Below are positions 8,815 to 17,519 of a stretch of 64,000 nucleotides of DNA, piece by piece. The stretch spans positions 854,486-918,485 of the forward strand of contig NZ_JH993797.1 in the NCBI RefSeq assembly GCF_000316115.1, written 5' to 3'. Position numbers and translations under genes: made by a program. Each line of letters opens with the position of its first letter. The first letter of the stretch is position 1. The DNA is from Leptolyngbya sp. PCC 7375 (GTDB lineage Bacteria; Cyanobacteriota; Cyanobacteriia; Phormidesmidales; Phormidesmidaceae). The notes under the pieces were generated by a model that searched no databases, had not been told where the DNA came from, and worked only from the letters and a program-made list of their open reading frames with translations.

Positions 8815-9459
8815 TCAGGTCAGAGCGTTTTTCGCCGTTTCTTCTAGCTGTTTCGCTGCGGTTGCTTTACGTTCACTGTAGCGATCGGTGAGTTCATCTA
8901 CTTTATCTCGTAATAGCAGGGTAAACCGATAGAGTTCTTCCATCACATCCACTACTCGATCTCGGTAGGCGGACTGCTTCATGGTGCCGTCTTCATTAAA
9001 CTCTTGATAGGCTTTAGCCACAGAGGACTGATTCGGAATGGTAAACATCCGCATCCAGCGTCCCAAAATTCGCATGGTATTAATCGCATTAAAGGATTGG
9101 GAACCGCCAGATACCTGCATCACAGCCAATGTACGGCCCTGGGTAGGGCGAATGGCTCCCATGCTTAAAGGAATCCAATCAATTTGGGTTTTCATTAGCC
9201 CTGAGATGTTGCCATGCATCTCAGGGCTCGACCATACCTGTCCTTCTGACCATAGCGAGAGGTCACGCAGCTCTTGCACTTTCGGATGAGTATCCGGTTC
9301 TGCACCGTGGAGGGGTAATCCTCTAGGGTCAAAAAACTTTACCTCAGCTCCGAAATCTTCAATAATACGAGCAGCTTCTTCCGCCAAAAGACGACTGTAG
9401 GAGCGTTCACGAAGAGAGCCGTAAAGAAAGAGAATGCGTGGTTTGTGGTCAAACGTCAT
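8815..9459 (-). CDS. arsH: ArsH, NADPH-dependent FMN reductase / organoarsenical oxidase
   Basis: 214 residues of the flavodoxin-like ArsH family. Seen: the FMN phosphate loop [20 protein letters not shown] (about residues 10-29), [23 protein letters not shown], and the [29 protein letters not shown] segment diagnostic for ArsH. Family members oxidise trivalent methyl- and aryl-arsenicals to less toxic pentavalent forms and reduce quinones or azo dyes. It is the distal gene of a minus-strand set with an ArsR-type repressor and a DUF318-type permease, which fits arsenic resistance. Confidence 0.93.
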   Translation of the reverse strand: MTFDHKPRILFLYGSLRERSYSRLLAEEAARIIEDFGAEVKFFDPRGLPLHGAEPDTHPKVQELRDLSLWSEGQVWSSPEMHGNISGLMKTQIDWIPLSMGAIRPTQGRTLAVMQVSGGSQSFNAINTMRILGRWMRMFTIPNQSSVAKAYQEFNEDGTMKQSAYRDRVVDVMEELYRFTLLLRDKVDELTDRYSERKATAAKQLEETAKNALT

Positions 9460-9531
9460 GGGTAAAATTAGAAGGAAAGGGAGAAAATGAAAGTGAGTGG
9501 GTGGACGTCAAAATACAGGGCCTCTTTTAAG

Positions 9532-10158
9532 CTAGCTAACTGCATTGGTGAGGCGGCTAGCCATAATGGAACACTGATATTTAAGCTGGCGATCGCAACT
9601 GATCAGCAGCTCAAATACCTGCTCTTCGCCCAGGACAGCTAGCTGAGGCTCAATGCTGTAGTAGCGACGCAAGTGGTCGCGATAAATGGCCTCGTGCTGC
9701 TCTTCGGTGAGGTCAGGCTTTACTTGAATGACAAAGTCATAGTCTTCAATGGTTTTATTTTTGCCGTTGCAGTTACCCTCCGTCAGATCGACGCGATAGT
9801 CCCCATGGACTAAAAAACAATGGCTTTGGGGGATAAAGTCGAGGCCATGGGGCTGAAGTATGGCGCTCACCCCGGTGACGATATCGTCGTTGAGGCGATA
9901 GAAGCCCAGATACTTTGATACAGAAAGGTTATGGGCGGCAGCAAGCCGTGCGATCGCTCCATGCTTCGTGGTGCAGTTACCATATCCTTCCTCAAACAAG
10001 ATCAGCGAATCCTCACTGCTGGAGTTTGCACCATAGGGCAGCGCTTTAACCCAGTGACAAGCTTCGTGAAATGTAGTCAGTCCCCGTTGCAGGCACTGAT
10101 CGGCAATCGGATCGCCAGGTTGCAGATCGACATTAGGCAAAACATTAATGGGATGCAT
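9532..10158 (-). CDS. Transglutaminase-like protein of unknown function in the arsenic cluster
   Basis: 208 residues, no signal peptide. A possible Cys-His-Asp arrangement of transglutaminase-like folds is visible: EEGYGNCTTKHGAIARLA (Cys62), then SHCFLVHGDYRVDLTEG (His113, Asp124). The assignment is by motif only. It lies between the permease and arsH on the same strand. Its contribution to arsenic handling is unknown; the many Cys residues (about 8) could bind metalloid, but that is inference. Confidence 0.65.
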   Translation of the reverse strand: MHPINVLPNVDLQPGDPIADQCLQRGLTTFHEACHWVKALPYGANSSSEDSLILFEEGYGNCTTKHGAIARLAAAHNLSVSKYLGFYRLNDDIVTGVSAILQPHGLDFIPQSHCFLVHGDYRVDLTEGNCNGKNKTIEDYDFVIQVKPDLTEEQHEAIYRDHLRRYYSIEPQLAVLGEEQVFELLISCDRQLKYQCSIMASRLTNAVS

Positions 10159-10203
10159 GGGATGGTTGGATGACGTACAAGATACTGAGCAAACGAGTTG
10201 TGG

Positions 10204-10241
10204 TCAGAAGTCAGGGGCCAGGAGCCAGAGTCAGGAGTCAG
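10204..10241. repeat. Short degenerate repeat (GTCAGGAGCCAG type)
   Basis: The intergenic gap between the permease stop and the transglutaminase-like gene holds tandem variants of GTCAGGGGCCAG / GAGCCAGAGTCAGGAGTCAG. This is simple repetitive DNA of a kind common between cyanobacterial genes. No function is apparent. Confidence 0.6.
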
Positions 10242-10281
10242 AAAAATTCTCTCTTCTATCCCCTGCCTCCCGACCTCCTCC

Positions 10282-11322
10282 TTAAAACATCACACTATAG
10301 GCTAAGCCCGCTGTCACCGAGCCGACAAAGGCAAAGCCTAAGTAAGCCAAAAACACTGGGCGACGAGCCAATGCAAAGACTGCAATCATGGCCGGAATAC
10401 TGGTGGCCCCACCGGCCAGCAAAAATGCCATGCCAGCCCCCGGTGCCATACCCTGGTTCACTAAACCCGCGACCAGAGGTAACGCTGCATATCCATTCAG
10501 GTAAGCGGGAATCCCCACCAGAGCTGCACCCACCACGGACAACAGACTACCATCACCCGCAATCGTCTGAATCCAGGCGTTAGGCACATATACCAGCATT
10601 AAACTCTCAAGCAAGAATGCCAGTGCTAGCCATTTGCCCAGGAACCAGCCATTGTTACGGGCTCCCTGCCAAAACTTCTGGCGGCGATCCGCCTCAGGCC
10701 AAAATTTCCACACAACCGGCTTAGGATTCCGGACACGACTGCCGCCACAGCCACCATTACCAGCTCCCTCACGCAAAGGATTTTTAAAGGCCACAGTCGA
10801 TGCGCCCGAGTTCATCAAGGCCAGCGTACCGAAACCGCCCAGCAGACCAATGGCAATTGTCGCCAGAGTTTTAGCAATGGCGAATTGCAATCCCAGAGTG
10901 CCCAGGGTAAGGATAAACATGGACGGATCCATCAGTGGGGAAGATAGCCAAAAAGCCATCACCGCTGAAACCGGCACCCCCACGGAGAGGAGCGCCGCAA
11001 TGAGTGGGATCACACCACAGGAGCAAAATGGGGACAGTGCTCCAAATAGGGAAGCCACAACAATCATTACCGAGATACGTCCTTGAAACGCCTTGGCAAT
11101 CAGATTATCTGCACCACTGGCCTGGGCATAGGCCGCAATCCCGATAGACAGCAGCAAGAAGGGAGATACCTGCACCAGGCTTCTGACCATGAAGCCTAAG
11201 CTACCAGAAAACTGAGGCGGCACCAGGATAGCCAAGGCAAGAAAGATAAGGACAATGGTGATAAAAACCTTATCTAGCTGCTGAACACTGCGATTAAAGC
11301 GATTGAAAACAGTTGAAGTCAT
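10282..11322 (-). CDS. arsP: DUF318 family permease (ArsP-type organoarsenical efflux candidate)
   Basis: About 346 residues starting at MTSTVFNRFNRS; an upstream in-frame ATG at 11397 lies beyond the operator-like site, so the inner start is preferred. Around eight hydrophobic segments. The family hallmark SPFCSCGVIPLIAALLSVGVP (about residues 95-115) is present, as is a second matching repeat (GIPAYLNGYAALPLVAGLVNQGMAPGAGMAFLLAG). A Cys-containing soluble loop (GNGGCGGS) lies mid-protein. ArsP members export trivalent organoarsenicals. Placement with arsR and arsH supports that role; the exact substrate is inferred. Confidence 0.8.
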   Translation of the reverse strand: MTSTVFNRFNRSVQQLDKVFITIVLIFLALAILVPPQFSGSLGFMVRSLVQVSPFLLLSIGIAAYAQASGADNLIAKAFQGRISVMIVVASLFGALSPFCSCGVIPLIAALLSVGVPVSAVMAFWLSSPLMDPSMFILTLGTLGLQFAIAKTLATIAIGLLGGFGTLALMNSGASTVAFKNPLREGAGNGGCGGSRVRNPKPVVWKFWPEADRRQKFWQGARNNGWFLGKWLALAFLLESLMLVYVPNAWIQTIAGDGSLLSVVGAALVGIPAYLNGYAALPLVAGLVNQGMAPGAGMAFLLAGGATSIPAMIAVFALARRPVFLAYLGFAFVGSVTAGLAYSVMF

Positions 11323-11339
11323 GACAGGAGGTCCTTCGG

Positions 11340-11361
11340 TATTTCGAAAAATATCAAAATA
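11340..11361. promoter_or_regulatory. Putative ArsR operator upstream of the permease gene
   Basis: TATTTCGAAAAATATCAAAA and its flank match the site at the arsR start (TATTTCGATGATCATCAAAA) at 17 of 20 positions. Both keep the TTTCGA...ATCAAAA half-sites of an inverted repeat. It lies about 18 bases upstream of the permease start. Binding by the ArsR-type protein is inferred. Confidence 0.65.
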
Positions 11362-11376
11362 AAGGTTAAAAAATTT

Positions 11377-11432
11377 CCATTGGTAGGGGCGTTCCATGGA
11401 ACGCCCCTACCAATGGGTGGGCGGTGCCCACC
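11377..11432. repeat. 40-bp perfect palindrome followed by a GGTGGGC hairpin
   Basis: Bases 11377-11416 are a perfect palindrome (CCATTGGTAGGGGCGTTCC, then its complement), followed at 11416-11432 by GGTGGGC-GGT-GCCCACC. It lies between arsR and the permease gene, so it could attenuate read-through. It also resembles dispersed REP-type repeats elsewhere in the window. Confidence 0.7.
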
Positions 11433-11437
11433 AAAAA

Positions 11438-11815
11438 TCAATCCGGACGATCAGGACAAGGCAAAGGTTCAGCGACGTCAGTTAGTTCAAGGGTTTCAGG
11501 ATCAACAACCCGATTACGGGTACAGCATTCCTCAAAAAGGAAATCAATCAGGTACTTAAGGGCATCAGACTGGACGCTATACCAAATCCATTGGCGATCC
11601 TTCTCAGCCCGCACAAGCCCAACCTGACGTAGTTTATCTAAATGGTGAGACAGCGTTGAAGCCGTAATCCCTAGCTCCCGTTGAATTTCGCCCGCAGGTA
11701 AACCTTGGGGATGGGCCGATAAAAGAAGCCGCACGATATTAAGTCGTGAAGGCTGCCCAAGGGCCGCAAAGGCAGCGGCGATTTCTTCGACGGAACGCGA
11801 TTGGCTATCTGACAT
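11438..11815 (-). CDS. arsR: ArsR/SmtB family repressor
   Basis: About 125 residues from MSDSQSRSVEE. The winged helix-turn-helix is clear: LGQPSRLNIVRLLLS, LPAGEIQRELGITASTLSHHLDKLRQVGLV, then the beta wing RAEKDRQWIWYSV. A vicinal cysteine pair (FEECCTRNRVVD, near residue 95) and another Cys near the C-terminus (PLPCPDRPD) could bind As(III). The operator-like palindrome abuts the ATG and a TTGACA box lies upstream, implying a leaderless, autoregulated transcript. A longer start at 11872 would place the operator inside the coding region and is disfavoured. Confidence 0.85.
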   Translation of the reverse strand: MSDSQSRSVEEIAAAFAALGQPSRLNIVRLLLSAHPQGLPAGEIQRELGITASTLSHHLDKLRQVGLVRAEKDRQWIWYSVQSDALKYLIDFLFEECCTRNRVVDPETLELTDVAEPLPCPDRPD

Positions 11816-11850
11816 ATTTCGATGATCATCAAAATACACGATTTTGTCAA
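11816..11850 (-). promoter_or_regulatory. arsR promoter/operator
   Basis: On the minus strand, TTGACA (complement of 11845-11850) is followed after 17 bases by GATCAT, a weak -10. Overlapping this is the near-perfect palindrome TTTCGATGATCATCAAAA (11818-11835), ending right at the arsR start codon. Repressor binding here would block the promoter. The site is duplicated upstream of the permease gene. Confidence 0.65.
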
Positions 11851-11974
11851 GAGCCCAGAAAATAGTGGGCATTGCTGATCCTCAAAATGACTTTAGTTGT
11901 GGCATACCGTCAAATCGCAATAGCGCTAGACGGGGTTATCCTCCAGACCAGCAATCGTAAATATTATCAACAAA

Positions 11975-13222
11975 CTATTCACCTGAAGGCAGCACAAACA
12001 CTTCAATGTGCTGATCACGCCCCCGGATGGGCAATTGGCCCAGGGATTTAAGGGATAGGCTTTTGAGGCGTTGCTGAGTAGTTTTGCTAATCAATAGAGA
12101 CGAGTCCACTTCCTTCGTTAAGGACTCCAGTCGAGAGGCAACATTGACCGTATCTCCAATCACAGAGAATTCCAGATGACCATCGGTGCCCAGGCAGCCG
12201 GCAACGATGGAGCCTGAATGTAAGCCAATGCCAATGGGCAAAGGGCTCAGTTGTTTGACCTCAGACAAAATTGCCTGGGCCGCCTGTACTGCATGGTCTG
12301 CGTGGTTGTCTAACACGTTTGGCGCACCAAAGACGGCCAGCATACCATCCCCCATAAAGGTGGTAACCCAACCATCATGGCGTTTGACGATGGTGGACAA
12401 AAGACCCTGGAGCTGATTCAGAAACTCAAATACATCAGCGGGTTCAAGCTTTTCCGCATAGTGAGTAAACCCGCGCAGATCAGTCACCATAACCGTGACA
12501 TCAAAGGTCATGGGCTCTTCTATCAGATCTGTCGGTGTTTCAAACGCCGCTTCAACAACATTCGCTGGCAGAAACTGCTGCATCAATAGACGGCCTGCTT
12601 CATTTTTGCCTTGGCGGCGGACAATACCAGAGGTGAGCATGCCCATGAGCCCGGCACCCAGAATGGTAAACAATGCAAACACACCGATTGCTAGATTTAA
12701 CTGAAACAGAAAAATAGCATAGGTAAAGTTGGCAAGGGCTAAAACGGTGGTAATCGCTGATGCCTGACGGCGAATACGAATGCCGCCAGAGACCGCTAAT
12801 AAACAACAAAATGCAGCAACATTAGTGACAATTTGGGGTTGAGTTTCCCCTAAGACACGTTCAATATTGGTAATAAAAAGTGCGAGTAACAGACCATCAA
12901 ACAGAGGAATGGCAATCTGTAGCTTGGGTAGCCAGCGCCAGGCAGCTGGCTGACATAGGGCCAGGAGAAAGCCGCTATATATCATGCAGGCACTGACAGA
13001 AATCAGAGCAACGGTAGGCGGAACAGAGGCTTCACCGATGATGCGCTGCGGGAAAAAGAAAACGAGCACATCTAGAATGCTTGAAATTAGCACCACCACC
13101 ACTTTGACATAGGCAACCTTACGCTCGTTGCTAAGGGATTCTTTGGCAATGACTTGATGTACAGCAGCCTGAATAGGCTGGACTGTAGGTTGCCTAAAAC
13201 GGGCCTCTTGAGGCTTCGTCAT
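11975..13222 (-). CDS. Class III nucleotide cyclase with N-terminal membrane domain
   Basis: 415 residues. About six hydrophobic segments fill residues 45-210; a class III cyclase catalytic domain occupies about 235-410. Metal-binding aspartates are in MVTDLRGFTHYAE and FMGDGMLAVFGAP; the transition-state Asn and Arg are in GDTVNVASRLE. The position of the purine-selecting Lys (usually ...DKFxGD...) reads TTFMGD, so Lys is replaced by Thr. The product is probably a membrane-bound cyclase, but cAMP versus cGMP cannot be predicted with confidence. Confidence 0.85.
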   Translation of the reverse strand: MTKPQEARFRQPTVQPIQAAVHQVIAKESLSNERKVAYVKVVVVLISSILDVLVFFFPQRIIGEASVPPTVALISVSACMIYSGFLLALCQPAAWRWLPKLQIAIPLFDGLLLALFITNIERVLGETQPQIVTNVAAFCCLLAVSGGIRIRRQASAITTVLALANFTYAIFLFQLNLAIGVFALFTILGAGLMGMLTSGIVRRQGKNEAGRLLMQQFLPANVVEAAFETPTDLIEEPMTFDVTVMVTDLRGFTHYAEKLEPADVFEFLNQLQGLLSTIVKRHDGWVTTFMGDGMLAVFGAPNVLDNHADHAVQAAQAILSEVKQLSPLPIGIGLHSGSIVAGCLGTDGHLEFSVIGDTVNVASRLESLTKEVDSSLLISKTTQQRLKSLSLKSLGQLPIRGRDQHIEVFVLPSGE

Positions 13223-13328
13223 ATATTCCTTTGCCTATAAAACTACGTATCCACCAGCACCCCAACGGATCTAACTAATTTTAGCGCTCCATTTTTTGGA
13301 TCTTTGCAATATCTCCCGTGCCCATGTC

Positions 13329-14180
13329 TTAGCGGGTACGAAGGACCGGCTCTTTAGTCTTTGATAAATGCTTGAGAAAAGGCAAAACCAGCATCCAATG
13401 CAACTGCACAACCCGTAAATCTTGCTGGTGTTCAACAAGGCCAATGACCATCTCTTGATGGCCAGCTAAGGGGTGTCTGCGATAGGTTCCAAAGATGTAG
13501 TCCCACCAGGGAATATTGAAGCCAAAATTGCTATTGGTTTCTTTGGTGATGGCAGAATGATGGATGCGATGCATGTCTGGAGTGATGACAAACAGCCGTA
13601 GTAAGCGCTCTAATGGGGCAGGTAAACGAACATTGCCATGATTGAACATTGATGTTGCATTGAGAATGATTTCAAATATCAATACAGCAACTATGGGTGT
13701 CCCCAACAATAAAATGACAACCATTCTATTTGCCATTGATAGCAAGATTTCAACGGGATGAAATCTTAGACCTGTCGTTACATCAAAGTCGAGATCGGCA
13801 TGGTGCACTCGATGGAATCGCCACAGTGTTGGCAAGGCGTGAAACAGGACATGGTTTAGGTAGGTAATGAAATCCAGACAGAGCATGGATAGAACTACGG
13901 TCTGCCAGTGCGTCAGAGGTAATGTGTAAAATATCCCCCACTGCTGTTCTTGAGCAATGGCAGCAACACCTAATGACGCCAAGGGAAAGACGATTCGTAA
14001 CACAATCGTACCCAGGGTCAATAACCCAACATTGCTAAACCATCGCATTACCCTGGGAGATGAGGAATGCCGACAAGGGGCAATGGCTTCCCATAGTTGC
14101 ATCAACACAAGTATGCCGAAGAAAAAGCCAAACCGAATCGTAAATTCATACTCCAACAGTTGTAGCTCGCCGATCATCAT
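13329..14180 (-). CDS. Sterol desaturase / fatty-acid hydroxylase superfamily protein
   Basis: 283 residues, integral membrane. The di-iron histidine motifs are all present: HVLFH (about residue 108), HRVHHADLD (about 121-129) and HRIHHS (about 202-207), with the family's C-terminal NIPWWDYIFGTY. Such enzymes hydroxylate or desaturate lipids and carotenoids with O2. The substrate is unknown. It is the last of the minus-strand genes before the PAS-GGDEF-EAL gene and its start faces a 250-base gap. Confidence 0.88.
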   Translation of the reverse strand: MMIGELQLLEYEFTIRFGFFFGILVLMQLWEAIAPCRHSSSPRVMRWFSNVGLLTLGTIVLRIVFPLASLGVAAIAQEQQWGIFYTLPLTHWQTVVLSMLCLDFITYLNHVLFHALPTLWRFHRVHHADLDFDVTTGLRFHPVEILLSMANRMVVILLLGTPIVAVLIFEIILNATSMFNHGNVRLPAPLERLLRLFVITPDMHRIHHSAITKETNSNFGFNIPWWDYIFGTYRRHPLAGHQEMVIGLVEHQQDLRVVQLHWMLVLPFLKHLSKTKEPVLRTR

Positions 14181-14429
14181 TCTATGTGTCCTCTAGTGTA
14201 TGGAGCAGCCCACCTATACCTAGTCTAGGTCTCCTCTTGACACAGATAGGGTACTTTGTTCAGCAACCTGTACGTTTTTTTGGAATTAAAACAGTAGATA
14301 GTGATGACTCAACGCTAATGTTTCTAATATTCTTAGAGTTGATTAGAGGCCACAAATAAAGCCATTGGAACGTCAGTGTTCGAGTACAGATGCTTTTTAA
14401 CGCTGTACTAAAGTTAGAAACCTACGAGT

Positions 14430-17108
14430 ATGCTTGAGGGTATTTCAATTGGATTACAGTTTCATTTTTGGGGAGAGTGGCTTGGTTTGCAAACGCTGAT
14501 ATCACAGCTTAACTTGGAAATAAAGCAAACGGTTCTTATGCTAGCTGTGGGCAGCTTGATGATCAGTTTGATTGTGGTTGCCATACAAAATTATCGATTA
14601 AACCAAGAGGTTAAACGTCGCCAGCAGGTTGAGGCCGAGTTGCTGGCCAGTGAAGCGCACCATCGGGCTCTCATTAATGCCTTACCCGACTTGATCATGC
14701 GCATCAATCGCGATGGCATCTATCTTGAGTTTTTAGCATCCCCTGACTTTCCTGTCCTCGGTGAACTACAAAATTGGGTAGGTACCCATATCACTGATCG
14801 GCTACCGCCAGATATCGCTCAAAAACGGTTACAGGCTTTGCAAAAGGCGTTGGCAACCCAATCGATTGAAACCTATGAACACACTCTTTTGATTGATGGC
14901 AACAAACAAATCGAGCAGGTTAGGGTTGTTCCCTGTAGTGCAGATGAAGTGTTGATGCTGGTGCAGAATATTAGCGATCGCAAACAGGCAGAGGCCCGTC
15001 TACAGATGAGTGAGCAACGGTTTCGCCGTGCGATCGCAATGGCTCCATTTCCGATCATGATCCATGCCGAAGACGGTGAGGTCCTGCATATCAACGGTAC
15101 TTGGACTGAGCTGACAGGATTTACCCAGAAGGATCTGCCCACTACTCAAGTATGGGCCCAGCTAGCCTATGGTGAGAGGGCGACTGAGATGCTCGAAACT
15201 GTCATTGCGAAGAACTATAGGCTGGCATCTCGTGGAGATGAGGACACACAAACTATCAATATTGCCAAAGGCAAGCAGCGGATCTGGCAGTTTAGCTCCG
15301 CACCGTTAGAAAAGCTGGCAGATGGTCGACGCATTGCCATTACGATGGCCGTCGATATTACCCAGAGCTGCCAGACTGAGAAGGCTCTACGGGACAGTGA
15401 AGAACGCTATCGCAGTATTTACAATCAAGCCGCTGTTGGGTTGGCCAATGGCACGCTCGATGGCAAATTTGTCGATGCCAATCCCCGCTTCTGTGAAATG
15501 CTGGGGTACTCTCGCGAAGAATTACTGGCCAAACCCATTAGCGAGATTACCCATCCGGATGATCGAGACCAGACTCAGGTTATGGCCCACAGGCTATTTA
15601 CCAATGAAGTACTTTACCTTTTTCATGAAAAACGCTATCTAAGAAAAAATGGTAGCTTTTTTTGGTCCAATACAGGAGTATCCATTGTAAAAGATACCCA
15701 AGGTAATCCTAAACATACGTTGGCTGTTATTCAGGATATTAGCGATCGCATCAAAGCAGAAGAGAAATTAAAACATGATGCGTTTCACGATGAGCTAACG
15801 GGCTTGCCCAATCGTAGTCTGTTGATGGAACGCTTAGAGTTGGCCCTTAAACGAGTCAAGCGACACCATGAAACCCAGCTGGCTGTACTGTTTTTAGACC
15901 TAGACAACTTTAAGGTCATCAACGATAGCCTGGGTCACTCCGTTGGAGACAGGCTGCTGTTGGCAATTTCCACCCGACTCAAGGGCGTCATTCGAGAAAC
16001 AGATTTAGCCGCCCGTTTGGGCGGCGACGAATTTGTCATTCTCCTAGAGGAGATTGGAGACCTGGCAGAAGCCACCATGGTGGCAGAGCGCGTTTTAGAA
16101 GTGCTGCAAACACCGCTTAACATTGCGAACCAACGGTTATTTCCAGGGGTGAGTATTGGTATTGCCCTATCCAGACAACAACATCATTACATAGCCTCTG
16201 AACTTTTGCGCGATGCCGACGTCGCCATGTATGAGGCTAAGCGTAGGGGTCGAGGGCAGTATGTTGTCTTTGATTCCACCATGCATCTACAGGTGGTGCA
16301 GCGACTGCACCTTGAGAACAAGTTGCGCAGGGCACTGGAAAATGAAGAATTTTCACTCTACTATCAACCCATTGTTAATCTGAAAACTCAAAAAATAGAG
16401 GCCTTTGAAGCCCTACTCCGCTGGCAGCATCCTGAAGAGGGACTAATGTTGCCAGAACGATTTATTGACATTGCCCAGGAGATTGGGCTGATTGCCCCTA
16501 TTGACGAATGGGTGTTGCGAACGGCCTGTCAGCAGTTGGTGCTCTGGCAAACTTATTTTCCTGAACATTCTCCAGGGATCAATATCAATTTTTTAGGTGA
16601 ACACCTAAAGGAATCGCTACTAGTCAAGCTTGAGAAAGTTTTAGCCGTCCATAGACCTGTAGACAACAGTTTAATGATTGAAATAACAGAGAGCATGCTG
16701 GTGCAGGATTGTGAAACCACCCAACCCTTGCTGAATCAGCTCAAGCACTTTGGTGTGGGCGTTGTTATTGATAATTTTGGAGCAGGATACTCCTGCCTAC
16801 GCCATTTGCATCAGCTACCTGTAAAAGCCCTCAAAATTGATCAAGGTTTTGTTAGTTCAATGGAATTAAACGGAGTCAATCAGATTATTGCAGAGTCAAT
16901 CATTACCATGTGCCAGTCTTTGGGGTTGACAACGATTGCAGCAGGTGTAAAAACACGGCAACAACTGCATTGGCTAAAAGAAATAGGTTGCAATGCGGTA
17001 CAAGGAGACTATTGTGCTGAACCTATGGGAGTGGAGGAAGCAACCGATCTATTGGCTCAAGAGCAATCTTTCCAGCGGCCTCATTTTCCCAGGGATGCGT
17101 CTGAATAA
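14430..17108 (+). CDS. Membrane-anchored PAS-PAS-PAS-GGDEF-EAL protein
   Basis: 892 residues. A transmembrane segment lies near residues 33-53 (TVLMLAVGSLMISLIVVAI). Three PAS/PAC units span about 75-435. A GGDEF domain follows with an intact RLGGDEF active site near residue 530, so diguanylate cyclase activity is likely. The EAL domain (about 620-875) keeps FEALLRW but is degenerate: the usual DDFG is DNFG (near 778) and the usual AEGVE is AAGVK (near 837). Phosphodiesterase activity is therefore doubtful. The likely role is signal-dependent c-di-GMP synthesis or sensing at the membrane. Confidence 0.93.
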   Translation: MLEGISIGLQFHFWGEWLGLQTLISQLNLEIKQTVLMLAVGSLMISLIVVAIQNYRLNQEVKRRQQVEAELLASEAHHRALINALPDLIMRINRDGIYLEFLASPDFPVLGELQNWVGTHITDRLPPDIAQKRLQALQKALATQSIETYEHTLLIDGNKQIEQVRVVPCSADEVLMLVQNISDRKQAEARLQMSEQRFRRAIAMAPFPIMIHAEDGEVLHINGTWTELTGFTQKDLPTTQVWAQLAYGERATEMLETVIAKNYRLASRGDEDTQTINIAKGKQRIWQFSSAPLEKLADGRRIAITMAVDITQSCQTEKALRDSEERYRSIYNQAAVGLANGTLDGKFVDANPRFCEMLGYSREELLAKPISEITHPDDRDQTQVMAHRLFTNEVLYLFHEKRYLRKNGSFFWSNTGVSIVKDTQGNPKHTLAVIQDISDRIKAEEKLKHDAFHDELTGLPNRSLLMERLELALKRVKRHHETQLAVLFLDLDNFKVINDSLGHSVGDRLLLAISTRLKGVIRETDLAARLGGDEFVILLEEIGDLAEATMVAERVLEVLQTPLNIANQRLFPGVSIGIALSRQQHHYIASELLRDADVAMYEAKRRGRGQYVVFDSTMHLQVVQRLHLENKLRRALENEEFSLYYQPIVNLKTQKIEAFEALLRWQHPEEGLMLPERFIDIAQEIGLIAPIDEWVLRTACQQLVLWQTYFPEHSPGININFLGEHLKESLLVKLEKVLAVHRPVDNSLMIEITESMLVQDCETTQPLLNQLKHFGVGVVIDNFGAGYSCLRHLHQLPVKALKIDQGFVSSMELNGVNQIIAESIITMCQSLGLTTIAAGVKTRQQLHWLKEIGCNAVQGDYCAEPMGVEEATDLLAQEQSFQRPHFPRDASE

Positions 17109-17172
17109 TTAATTTTGATTTGTTTTTTGTTAAATGTGTTAAATATAACTAAATCGTTAATGAGTCACATTT

Positions 17173-17367
17173 ATGAGACTGGATCGCTTTCAATGGGGTC
17201 TATCCGTTGATCGATGTCATGGTGCCCTTTCCCCTTGGGCTGAGCTAGAGGCCTATCGACAAATGCTAGTGGATGTAAGGGGTGTGACGGAAAGTGCGAT
17301 CGCAAACGCTCTATCGTTAAAGGAGTTTTTAGCCTCAGATCCGACCGCTAGCTATGATCCCATCTAG
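17173..17367 (+). CDS. Possible small protein, unknown
   Basis: 64 codons (MRLDRFQWGLSVDRCHGALSPWAELEAYRQML...) with helical character and no membrane segment. No good ribosome-binding site precedes the ATG and I recognise no family. It could be chance; support is only its open frame in an otherwise empty 410-base gap. Confidence 0.35.
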   Translation: MRLDRFQWGLSVDRCHGALSPWAELEAYRQMLVDVRGVTESAIANALSLKEFLASDPTASYDPI

Positions 17368-17506
17368 GGACAGGGCTTTTTATCCCCTGAACAATTCCAG
17401 ACAATTGTTTACCAAAGCTTCGCAGAATAGACGCAGCCGATTTTAGAATGCGGATAGCACAATAGGGAATGAGTAGAGTTAATCGGCTCACTCACTAAAC
17501 GTTCAT

Positions 17507-17514
17507 TAGGAGGT
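17507..17514 (+). promoter_or_regulatory. Strong Shine-Dalgarno of the DUF2141 gene
   Basis: TAGGAGGT ends five bases before the ATG at 17520, a near-perfect anti-16S match. It is stronger than most in the window and fixes the start. Confidence 0.7.
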
Positions 17515-17519
17515 TACAA

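Noticed and set aside
10634..11086. 150-codon plus-strand ORF opposite the permease
   Set aside because: Antisense to a clear membrane protein gene; Pro/Arg-rich composition.
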